Shown piece after piece: positions 7,780-13,914 of a stretch of 15,186 nt of DNA. Every line of letters starts with the position of its first letter. Positions within the stretch are counted from its first letter, which is position 1. This DNA comes from SIG644 sp045613985 (lineage in GTDB: Bacteria; Bacillota; Clostridia; Oscillospirales; CAG-272). The stretch spans positions 1 to 15,186 of the forward strand of contig JAZLCA010000047.1 in NCBI GenBank assembly GCA_045613985.1. Direction: 5' to 3'. The notes beneath the pieces were generated by a model, which worked only from the letters and a program-made list of their open reading frames with translations, was not told the DNA's origin and searched no databases. The translations under genes and the position numbers were made by a program.

Positions 7780-8346
7780 ATGGCGATCAAAGTATATATC
7801 GATCAGGGGCACAATCCGCAAAATCCCAACGCGGGTGCGGAAGGAAACGGTTTGCGGGAACAGGATATCGTTTTTCGTATTGGGATTCTTTTGGCAGATC
7901 TTTTGCTGGCCAATGGGAATTTTGAAGTGTTGGTATCTCGCACGTCCGCCAATGTCCAATTGGGAAATTCGACGGCGACCAGTCTTGCTTATCGCGTGAA
8001 TCAAGCAAACGAATGGGGCGCAGATTATTTTCTGAGCCTGCACACCAATGCATCCTCCTTGGAGGGAGCCAGCGGCATTGAAGCTTATGCTTACTTCCGC
8101 CCCTCGCGCGCATTTCGTTTGGGCGAGATCATTCTGGAGGAATTGAGCGAAAGCACGGGACTGCGCAATCGTGGGATGCAGGTGCGCACCAATCTGTACG
8201 TGCTGCGCAAGACGCAAATGCCGGCGGTGCTGATTGAATTGGGATTTATTACGAATCCGGAGGATGCCGCCCTGATGAACGACCGTCCCGATCTGTTCGC
8301 GCAAGGAATCTATAACGGTCTGCTCAGATATCTTGGGCTGTCGTAA
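7780..8346 (+). CDS. N-acetylmuramoyl-L-alanine amidase, single amidase_3 domain
   Basis: Zinc-dependent peptidoglycan amidase, 188 residues, which cuts the bond between N-acetylmuramic acid and the L-alanine of the stem peptide. The single amidase_3 domain fills the protein. Predicted zinc ligands are H11 (in YIDQGHNP), E27 (in GLREQD) and H88 (in SLHTNA). The catalytic glutamate is E153 (in VLIELGFITNPEDA). There is no signal peptide, membrane segment or cell-wall-binding repeat, so the route to the wall is not apparent. GGGG at 7767-7770 sits 9 bases before the ATG at 7780; an in-frame ATG at 7771 lies directly against it and is less likely. The gene is divergent from rsmI, and its 3' end overlaps ligA by 23 bp. 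Roles in sporulation, cell separation or as a prophage-derived endolysin are all possible. Confidence 0.9.
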   Translation: MAIKVYIDQGHNPQNPNAGAEGNGLREQDIVFRIGILLADLLLANGNFEVLVSRTSANVQLGNSTATSLAYRVNQANEWGADYFLSLHTNASSLEGASGIEAYAYFRPSRAFRLGEIILEELSESTGLRNRGMQVRTNLYVLRKTQMPAVLIELGFITNPEDAALMNDRPDLFAQGIYNGLLRYLGLS

Positions 8347-10396
8347 GGGTAGCTTGGGAGGCTTGCCCTAAAAGCTCCAGAAGCGCGCTCTCGTCAATGA
8401 TCTTGACGCCAAGCTCCTGCGCTTTGGTCAGCTTGCTTCCTGCGGCTTCGCCCGCGACGACATAGTCCGTCTTTTTGGACACCGAGCCCGACACCTTGCC
8501 GCCCTGTGCCTTGATGAGTGCGCCTGCTTGATCGCGGCTCATGGTGGGAAGGGTGCCCGTTAAGACAAAGGTCAGCCCTGCCAGCTGTTCGGTGCGGGGG
8601 GCGGCGGTAGAGGTAGTGGTCAGTCCTGCCGCTACGAGACGCTCACACAGAGCGATGTTTTGGGGATGCGAGAAATAATTGACTACGCATTCTGCCGTAA
8701 TGGCGCCGAAATCGTTCAGGGCGCACAGCTCTTCGGTCGTGGCCTTCATCAAAGCATCCAGCGAACCGTAACGGGCGGCCAAGGCTTCGGCGGCAACGGC
8801 TCCAACGTTGCGGATACCCAAGGCGTAAATGAGACGTTCCAATCCCGCGCCCTTGGAAACCGCAATGGCATCCGTCAGCTTTTGGGCGGATTTTTTGCCC
8901 ATGCGATCAAGATTTTCTAAATTTTCCGGCAGGATCGAATATAGATCGGCTGCATCGCGGATGAGAGCGTTATTTAACAACAGCTCAATGATCTGCGGAC
9001 CGAGACCGTCGATATTCATGGCATCCTTGGAGGCGAAATGCTCCAATGCGCGGGAAAGCTGGGCGGGGCAGGCGGCGTTGGTGCACCGAACGGCTGCGCC
9101 CTCGTCGGTATCGCGAGTGACGGGCTCGCCGCAGGAGGGGCAATGCGTCGGCATATAAAATTCGGTTTCGCTTCCATCTCGCTTATCGGGATGGGCGCAG
9201 ACGACCTCAGGAATGATGTCGCCGGCCTTTTGTACCGACACGATGTCCCCTAAAAGAATGCCGCGCTCGCGAATAAAATCAATGTTGTGCAGTGTGGCGC
9301 GGGAGACCGTGGTGCCGGCTAATCTCACCGGGGCAAGATTGGCAGTCGGTGTCAACACACCCGTGCGGCCAACGGCGATGCTGATGCTCTCCAGCTTGGT
9401 CTGCTTGCATTCGGGCGGATATTTGTAGGCAACGGCCCATTTGGGAGTATTGGTGCCCTCGCCCAGGCGGCGACGGGTTGCCAGATCGTCGATCTTGACG
9501 ACGGCGCCGTCGATGTCGTAGGGCAGGGAATCCCGGAGATTTCCCAGCTGCTCAATATGGGCAACAATGGCCTCGGCCGAGTCGGCGCGGGTATAATTTT
9601 GTAGCGTGTGGAAACCCAAAGCCTGCAATCTCTCCAACGTTTCAATGTGATTTTCGGGCGCATGGCCGTCAAGATACAGACTGCCGTTTTGGAAATTGAA
9701 CACGAAAATGTCCAAAGCGCGCTCGGCGCAAACGGCGGGATCGAGCTGACGAAGCGAGCCTGCGGCTGCATTTCTGGGATTGGCCAAGAGCTGTTGACCG
9801 CGTGCTTCGCGCTCGGCGTTGAGACGTTCAAACACGGCGCGGGGCATATAGACCTCGCCTCGCACGCACAGCGTCAGGGGCTCGGGCAGCGTCAGGGGGA
9901 TGGAGAAAATCGTCTTGATGTTTTGAGTGACGTCTTCGCCCGTGATGCCGTCACCACGTGTCGCGCCCCGCACAAGAATGCCCTTCTCGTATTGAAGCGA
10001 CACGGACAGACCGTCGATCTTGGGCTCGACCGAATAGACGGGGCGAACATCTTCGCCCAACGTCGTCTCCACGCGCGAGAGAAATTCGCGCAATTCGTCA
10101 AAGGAAAACACGTCCGAGAGCGAATTCATGGTCACGGCATGGGTGACTTTTTCAAATTTATCTAATGGCGCGCCGCCGACTCTTTTGGTGGGAGAGGCTG
10201 GATCGTCCAATTCGGGATGTGCCTCTTCCAATTTCAGCAGTTCGGCGTACATACGGTCGTATTCGAAATCCGAGATCACGGGATCGTCGTCCACGTAATA
10301 GCGTTTGGCGTGATACAGTATCGTCTTACGCAGCTCGGCAATATAGCTTTCCAGTGCCTCGCCCGTGAGAATATATGGGTTGATTTGTTCGGACAT
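8324..10396 (-). CDS. ligA: NAD-dependent DNA ligase
   Basis: Essential replicative ligase, 690 residues, which seals nicks using NAD+. Domains are complete and in order. Ia domain (1-70) carries YHAKRYYVDDDPVISDFEYD. The adenylation domain carries the nucleophile K126 in E-P-K126-I-D-G, then RGDGITGEDVTQNIKTI and an internal DGAVVKID. The OB fold follows. The zinc finger has C419, C422, C438 and C443. The helix-hairpin-helix region spans about 460-590, and the BRCT domain about 605-680. Length is typical. The ATG at 10396 has AAGGAGG 7 bases upstream, and a consensus promoter lies 37 bases before the gene. The gene appears to be transcribed alone. Its last 23 bases overlap the amidase gene tail to tail. 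Confidence 0.98.
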   Translation of the reverse strand: MSEQINPYILTGEALESYIAELRKTILYHAKRYYVDDDPVISDFEYDRMYAELLKLEEAHPELDDPASPTKRVGGAPLDKFEKVTHAVTMNSLSDVFSFDELREFLSRVETTLGEDVRPVYSVEPKIDGLSVSLQYEKGILVRGATRGDGITGEDVTQNIKTIFSIPLTLPEPLTLCVRGEVYMPRAVFERLNAEREARGQQLLANPRNAAAGSLRQLDPAVCAERALDIFVFNFQNGSLYLDGHAPENHIETLERLQALGFHTLQNYTRADSAEAIVAHIEQLGNLRDSLPYDIDGAVVKIDDLATRRRLGEGTNTPKWAVAYKYPPECKQTKLESISIAVGRTGVLTPTANLAPVRLAGTTVSRATLHNIDFIRERGILLGDIVSVQKAGDIIPEVVCAHPDKRDGSETEFYMPTHCPSCGEPVTRDTDEGAAVRCTNAACPAQLSRALEHFASKDAMNIDGLGPQIIELLLNNALIRDAADLYSILPENLENLDRMGKKSAQKLTDAIAVSKGAGLERLIYALGIRNVGAVAAEALAARYGSLDALMKATTEELCALNDFGAITAECVVNYFSHPQNIALCERLVAAGLTTTSTAAPRTEQLAGLTFVLTGTLPTMSRDQAGALIKAQGGKVSGSVSKKTDYVVAGEAAGSKLTKAQELGVKIIDESALLELLGQASQATLTTAQDI

Positions 10397-10433
10397 GGAA
10401 CATCCTCCTTGTCAAATCTTTCTACATTATATT

Positions 10434-10462
10434 ATTGTACCAACGAAGAACGCTTTTGTCAA
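10434..10462 (-). promoter_or_regulatory. Consensus sigma-A promoter of ligA
   Basis: On the - strand, TTGACA (10462-10457), a 17-bp spacer, then TACAAT (10439-10434). The predicted start is near 10427, giving a leader of about 30 bases that contains the AAGGAGG site of ligA. Confidence 0.85.
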
Positions 10463-10511
10463 TGACTGATCGTTGTTTTTTTGAAAATCGCTCCATGCAC
10501 GAATATGCAAG

Positions 10512-10544
10512 TTGCACAAACTTTCTTGTTTGGTGCAATTTTTT
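10512..10544 (+). terminator. Orphan terminator-like hairpin between ligA and hpf promoters
   Basis: TTGCAC-AAAC (10512-10521) pairs with GTTT-G-GTGCAA (10528-10538), ten base pairs with one bulged G and a 6-base loop. Six T follow (10539-10544). This is a good + strand intrinsic terminator, but no + strand gene lies directly upstream. The next one is the amidase, which ends at 8346. It may end antisense readthrough across ligA, end an unrecognised short RNA, or act as a DNA dyad. Confidence 0.55.
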
Positions 10545-10555
10545 CATGGGGCATA

Positions 10556-10584
10556 TTTACAAATTCGAGAATTTATGATATAAT
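10556..10584 (+). promoter_or_regulatory. Consensus sigma-A promoter of hpf
   Basis: TTTACA (10556-10561), a 17-bp spacer, then TATAAT (10579-10584), with a TG in the extended -10 position (ATGATATAAT). The predicted start is near 10591, giving an hpf leader of about 105 bases. A perfect dyad begins at this start. Confidence 0.88.
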
Positions 10585-10589
10585 CAAAC

Positions 10590-10610
10590 TGTAATCGGAC
10601 AACGATTACA
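10590..10610 (+). promoter_or_regulatory. Perfect dyad at the hpf transcription start
   Basis: TGTAATCG (10590-10597), a 5-base spacer, then CGATTACA (10603-10610): a perfect 8-bp inverted repeat beginning at the predicted +1. As DNA it has the size and placement of a repressor operator. As RNA it would form a 5'-terminal hairpin with loop GACAA that could protect the message. The sequence does not decide between the two. Confidence 0.55.
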
Positions 10611-10622
10611 CTGCCGGACGCT

Positions 10623-10659
10623 CCGCAGGTATGGCGTGTATGGTCACGATACTGTGCGG
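10623..10659 (+). promoter_or_regulatory. Structured hpf leader stem-loop
   Basis: Three nested helices stack into one arm. CCGCA (10623-10627) pairs with TGCGG (10655-10659), GTAT (10629-10632) with ATAC (10649-10652), and CGTG (10635-10638) with CACG (10645-10648) around loop TATGGT. It lies in the untranslated leader 37 bases before the hpf start. It has no T-tract, so it is not a terminator. No known riboswitch class was recognised. Confidence 0.45.
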
Positions 10660-10695
10660 ACGGAAGGGAATTACACAAAACAAGGAGGAAACACC

Positions 10696-11220
10696 ATGAA
10701 ATTGAACGTTATCGGCAGACAAATGAACGTGTTTGAGGAAACCAAACAGCAGATCGCCAAAAAACTTGCCAAACTGGATAAGTTCTTTCCCGGGGAGGGC
10801 GAGGCCACGGTTGCCTTGTCCCGCAAGCATGGCGCTTCCAGAGTGGAGATCACCATCAATGCTTCAGGCACCTTGTATCGCAGTGAGCAGGATGCGGATG
10901 ATTTCCGCGAGGCCATCGACCGTTGTGTCACCATTATCGAGCGTCAGATCCGCAAGAACAAAACGAGACTGGCCAAAAGATTGCGCGAAACCATTCCCGA
11001 GGATGAATTCTTCGCTCCCGAGGACGAGGAGCAGGAGGTAGTCATTCGCACCAAGGAATTTGCGCTTAAGCCCATGTCGGTCGAAGAGGCCATTCTCCAG
11101 ATGAACCTGCTCGGCCACAACTTTTTCGTCTTCCGCGAGGACGACGGTTCGGGCAAGGTATGCGTGGTGTATGCCCGCCGCGACGGTGACTACGGTCTGA
11201 TTGTTCCGCAGGATGAATAA
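10696..11220 (+). CDS. hpf: Ribosome hibernation promoting factor, long form
   Basis: Long-form HPF (also called YfiA/RaiA), 174 residues, which binds the 30S decoding region and pairs ribosomes into inactive 100S dimers in stationary phase or stress. The N-terminal beta-alpha domain (1-98) has the basic helix REAIDRCVTIIERQIRKNK (71-89). An acidic linker with E103-E113 follows. The C-terminal dimerisation domain (about 117-174) contains TKEFALKPMSVEEAILQM and FFVFREDDGSGKVCVVYARR. Two-domain length is typical of Gram-positive bacteria. ATG 10696 is preceded by AAGGAGG (10682-10688), 7 bases away. The gene is transcribed alone from a consensus promoter and ends at a strong terminator. The leader carries a dyad and a stem-loop that may mediate growth-phase control. 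Confidence 0.96.
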   Translation: MKLNVIGRQMNVFEETKQQIAKKLAKLDKFFPGEGEATVALSRKHGASRVEITINASGTLYRSEQDADDFREAIDRCVTIIERQIRKNKTRLAKRLRETIPEDEFFAPEDEEQEVVIRTKEFALKPMSVEEAILQMNLLGHNFFVFREDDGSGKVCVVYARRDGDYGLIVPQDE

Positions 11221-11248
11221 TTTTGACTGATTTTTCGTAAATATACCC

Positions 11249-11287
11249 ATGGCTGTCGGTTTTTTGAGCCGACAGCCATATATTTTT
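11249..11287 (+). terminator. Terminator after hpf
   Basis: An 11-bp perfect stem, ATGGCTGTCGG (11249-11259) with CCGACAGCCAT (11269-11279), has a 9-base T-rich loop. It is followed by ATAT and five T (11283-11287). It lies 28 bases after the hpf stop. Confidence 0.88.
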
Positions 11288-11316
11288 ACCGAAAATGAAA
11301 TTTTTATCAACAGGAC

Positions 11317-11345
11317 TTGCATTTTTGAATATGATGTGATATAAT
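11317..11345 (+). promoter_or_regulatory. Extended -10 promoter of asd
   Basis: TTGCAT (11317-11322), a 17-bp spacer, then TATAAT (11340-11345), with TG at 11337-11338 giving an extended -10 (TGATATAAT). The predicted start is near 11352. An early leader hairpin is possible (GCATC 11349-11353 with GATGC 11364-11368). Confidence 0.82.
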
Positions 11346-11394
11346 GAAGCATCATTTTTTATGGATGCGTATATTCGGAAAGGAAGGCAATCCC

Positions 11395-12471
11395 ATGAAC
11401 AAAAAAAGAGTTGGTATCGTAGGTGCGACCGGTATGGTTGGTCAGCGTTTTTTGACGCTTTTGGAAAATCACCCCTATTTTGAAGTAACCGCTCTTGCGG
11501 CATCTGCCCGCAGTGCCGGCAAGACGTATAAGGAGGCCGTTGGCGAGCGTTGGAAGATGACCACTCCCATGCCCGAGGCTTTTGCCGATATGATGGTCAT
11601 GGATGCCGCCGAGATCGAAAAGATCGGTGAGTTGGTCGATTTCGTATTCTGTGCGGTTGACATGAAGAAGGACGAGGTCAAGGCACTCGAGGAAGCGTAT
11701 GCCAAGGCAGAGATCCCTGTTGTTTCCAACAACTCGGCTCACCGCTGGACGCCCGACGTTCCCATGGTCATTCCCGAAATCAACAACGCGCACTACGAGG
11801 TCATCGAGGCGCAGAAGAAGAGACTGGGTACCAAGCGCGGCTTTATCGCCGTTAAGCCCAACTGCTCCATTCAGTCTTACGTTCCCGCGCTGACTCCTCT
11901 GATGAAGTATAAGCCCACCATGATCGTTGCCACCACCTATCAGGCAATTTCGGGTGCGGGCAAGACCTTCAAGGATTGGCCCGAGATGGTGGATAACATC
12001 ATCCCCTACATCGGCGGCGAGGAAGAGAAGAGCGAGCAGGAGCCCCTGCGCGTTTGGGGTACGGTAGAGAACGGAGAGATCGTCAAGGCGGACGCGCCGT
12101 TCATCACCACGCAGTGCATCCGCGTGCCTGTAACCGACGGTCATACCGCGGCTGTATTCGTGAAATTTGAGATCAAGCCCACCAAGGAAGAGATCCTGGA
12201 GGCGTGGAAGAATTTTGCGGGTCTGCCTCAGAAGCTGGCTCTGCCTCACGCGCCCGAGCAGTTTATCACCTACTTTGAGGAAGACAACCGTCCTCAGGCT
12301 AAACTTGACCGCGATATCTACGGCGGTATGGGTGTGACGGTCGGAAGACTGCGCGAGGATGCTTGGTTTGACTACAAGTTCGTGTGCCTGTCACACAACA
12401 CCCTGCGCGGTGCCGCCGGCGGTGCTGTGCTCAACGCAGAGCTGCTTTACAAGCTGGGATATTTTGACTAA
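11395..12471 (+). CDS. asd: Aspartate-semialdehyde dehydrogenase, archaeal/fungal type
   Basis: 358 residues. It reduces aspartyl-4-phosphate with NADPH to aspartate semialdehyde, the branch point to lysine/diaminopimelate, threonine and methionine. The nucleotide-binding loop is GIVGATGMVG (7-16). The catalytic cysteine is C157 in KPNCSIQ and the general base is H250 in RVPVTDGH. Substrate-site sequence YQAISGAGKTF (182-192) is present. SNNSAHRW and VIPEINNAHYEVI, plus the overall pattern, match the archaeal/fungal branch rather than the usual enterobacterial/Bacillus branch. The ATG at 11395 follows a GGAAAGGAAGG-type site; an in-frame ATG at 11344 lies inside the -10 box and is ruled out. 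It has its own promoter, and no other lysine-pathway gene is adjacent. Confidence 0.95.
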   Translation: MNKKRVGIVGATGMVGQRFLTLLENHPYFEVTALAASARSAGKTYKEAVGERWKMTTPMPEAFADMMVMDAAEIEKIGELVDFVFCAVDMKKDEVKALEEAYAKAEIPVVSNNSAHRWTPDVPMVIPEINNAHYEVIEAQKKRLGTKRGFIAVKPNCSIQSYVPALTPLMKYKPTMIVATTYQAISGAGKTFKDWPEMVDNIIPYIGGEEEKSEQEPLRVWGTVENGEIVKADAPFITTQCIRVPVTDGHTAAVFVKFEIKPTKEEILEAWKNFAGLPQKLALPHAPEQFITYFEEDNRPQAKLDRDIYGGMGVTVGRLREDAWFDYKFVCLSHNTLRGAAGGAVLNAELLYKLGYFD

Positions 12472-12484
12472 TTATATGATTGAA

Positions 12485-12533
12485 TATGGGGGAAGAGGGT
12501 GCCTTTTTGGAAAAGGCACCCTCTTCCCCCATA
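12485..12533. repeat. Perfect 23-bp inverted repeat (long hairpin)
   Basis: The left arm 12485-12507 begins TATGGGGGAAGAGGG and ends CCTTTT. The right arm 12511-12533 is its exact reverse complement, and the loop is TGG. No T-tract follows on either strand, so it is not a standard intrinsic terminator, although no other terminator for asd is visible. Long GGGGGAAG-type hairpins of this kind look like members of a dispersed repeat family of gut Clostridia; that is recollection and has not been checked. Confidence 0.75.
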
Positions 12534-12541
12534 CCCCTATC

Positions 12542-12564
12542 TTCCTTCAAAAAGTTTTAAGGAA
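12542..12564. repeat. Imperfect inverted repeat upstream of dinB
   Basis: TTCCTT (12542-12547) pairs with AAGGAA (12559-12564). Inner AAAA and TTTT can also pair, leaving one bulged C. It follows the long hairpin after 8 bases and may be part of the same element, or simply flank the dinB promoter. Confidence 0.4.
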
Positions 12565-12570
12565 AAGGAC

Positions 12571-12599
12571 TTTATTTTTTTGCGGTGGTATGCTATACT
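12571..12599 (+). promoter_or_regulatory. Probable extended -10 promoter of dinB
   Basis: TATACT at 12594-12599 is preceded by TGC (12591-12593), an extended -10. The -35 at 17 bp is only TTTATT (12571-12576), a poor match, so the extended -10 would carry recognition. No LexA-type operator (CGAAC-N4-GTTCG-like) is seen nearby. Confidence 0.5.
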
Positions 12600-12624
12600 A
12601 TTAAGAAAGAAGGGAGGCGAGCGA

Positions 12625-13863
12625 ATGGAGCGCGTCATATTTCACTGCGATTGCAACAGCTTTTTTGCGTCGGTCGAAACGCTCGACCGTCCCGAGCTGG
12701 CGAGCGTTCCCATGGCGGTGGCGGGCGATCCCGACAACCGTCACGGCATCATTTTGGCCAAGAATGAATTGGCTAAGAAATACGGTGTTCAAACGGCCGA
12801 GACCATTTACAGCGCGCGGCAAAAATGCCCCTCGCTCGTCCTCGTGCCGCCCCATCACCGCAAATACAGCGAAATATCCCAAAGGATCAATCAGATCTAT
12901 CTCGACTACACGGATCTTGTCGAGCCCTTCAGCGTGGACGAATCCTATCTGGACGTGACGGGGAGTCTTGCGCTGTTTGGCAAGAGTCCGCGCGAGCTGG
13001 CAGATGACGTTCGTGAGCGGATATACAAGGATGTCGGTATTACCATCTCGGTCGGCGTCAGCTTTTGCAAGGTGTTTGCCAAACTCGGCAGCGATTACAA
13101 AAAGCCCAATGCTACCACGGTGTTCGACCATGCCGCCGTCGAGAATATCGTTTATCGATTGCCCGTCTCCGATTTGATGTTCGTGGGCAAGAAAACGGCA
13201 CAACATCTGGCCCACATGGGCATTACCACCATTGGAGAGTTGGCCCGTACCGACGAGGCGGTCTTGCGTCACGCGCTTGGCGAGCAGGGCGGGGTGCTGT
13301 GGAAATACGCAAGCGGTCTTGACGACGAGCCGGTTCATTCTTATTATGAAAAGCGCGAGGTTAAATCCATCGGCAATGGCACCACCTTCCGCCGCGACGT
13401 ATATACCCACGAGGAAATGCATGCCTGCATCACGATGCTGTGCGACGAGGTGGTGTGGCGGTTGCGCAACGAGAATAAAAAATGCACCGTGGTGCAGGTG
13501 AGCATCCGCGATCCCGAGTTTCATACGATTCAGCGTCAGCGGAAATTGGATGCGCCGACTTGGTTGCAATCCGATATTATCCAAACGGCCGTTGAACTTG
13601 TCAGTGCCAACTGGAAAAGCGGGACTCGTATCCGTATGCTGACCGTAACGGTTTCGGGACTGGTTCCACCCGACATGGTGGCGCAGCAGTTGACCATGTT
13701 CGACGAGCTCGCCGCCGACGTCCGCCACGATCGGCAGGAGAAGTTGGAAGAGGCACTTTTAACCATTCGCCGCAAAAAGGGTGTTGACAGCATTTATCGC
13801 GGAGTGTATGACCAGAGCGAGCTCGGTGTGAGCAATCGCAAATCAAAGAACAAGCATGAATAA
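12625..13863 (+). CDS. dinB: DNA polymerase IV, Y-family translesion polymerase
   Basis: Error-prone translesion polymerase, 412 residues. Catalytic metal ligands are D9 (in FHCDCNSFFASVE) and D105-E106 (in SVDESYLDV). The second acidic position of the first motif is N11 where E. coli Pol IV has Asp. The steric gate is F14. Further marks: AKYGV-like KKYGVQTAETIYSARQKCP (51-69), the thumb with VGKKTAQHLAHMGITTIGELA, and a little-finger domain from about 240. A C-terminal sliding-clamp motif QLTMF is at 355-359, so recruitment by the beta clamp is expected. The ATG at 12625 has AGGGAGG 7 bases upstream; longer in-frame starts run back through the hairpin and promoter. No SOS box is visible. The gene converges on the SIS isomerase gene. 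Confidence 0.95.
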   Translation: MERVIFHCDCNSFFASVETLDRPELASVPMAVAGDPDNRHGIILAKNELAKKYGVQTAETIYSARQKCPSLVLVPPHHRKYSEISQRINQIYLDYTDLVEPFSVDESYLDVTGSLALFGKSPRELADDVRERIYKDVGITISVGVSFCKVFAKLGSDYKKPNATTVFDHAAVENIVYRLPVSDLMFVGKKTAQHLAHMGITTIGELARTDEAVLRHALGEQGGVLWKYASGLDDEPVHSYYEKREVKSIGNGTTFRRDVYTHEEMHACITMLCDEVVWRLRNENKKCTVVQVSIRDPEFHTIQRQRKLDAPTWLQSDIIQTAVELVSANWKSGTRIRMLTVTVSGLVPPDMVAQQLTMFDELAADVRHDRQEKLEEALLTIRRKKGVDSIYRGVYDQSELGVSNRKSKNKHE

Positions 13864-13906
13864 AAAAGACTGCACCATGTTCTTTTGGACACGGCGCAGC
13901 CTTTTT
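13863..13906. terminator. Shared terminator of dinB and the SIS gene, better on the - strand
   Basis: The arms 13863-13880 and 13889-13906 form an 18-position stem around an 8-base loop, with A5 on one side and T5 on the other. Read on the + strand, three positions are A-C mismatches. Read on the - strand, the same three become G-U pairs, so the hairpin is stronger for the SIS/ROK transcript. It lies between the converging stop codons and can serve both. Confidence 0.85.
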
Positions 13907-13914
13907 ATATTGTC

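Noticed and set aside
7690..8304. In-frame upstream extension of rsmI to a 508-residue protein
   Set aside because: The extra part is antisense to the amidase gene, and its translation has no RsmI-family sequence. The conserved protein begins after 7689.
10585..10695. raiA-motif RNA upstream of hpf
   Set aside because: The leader is only about 105 bases, shorter than I would expect for that RNA, and I could not match its conserved core. A covariance search would settle it.
12499..12624. Longer dinB start inside the hairpin
   Set aside because: The extension translates the inverted repeat and promoter, while AGGGAGG marks ATG 12625.
12540..12624. SOS (LexA) box upstream of dinB
   Set aside because: No CGAAC-N4-GTTCG-like sequence was found between the hairpin and the start codon.
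12601..13728. 375-codon - strand frame over dinB
   Set aside because: It is antisense to all catalytic motifs of a complete polymerase gene, with no start signals.
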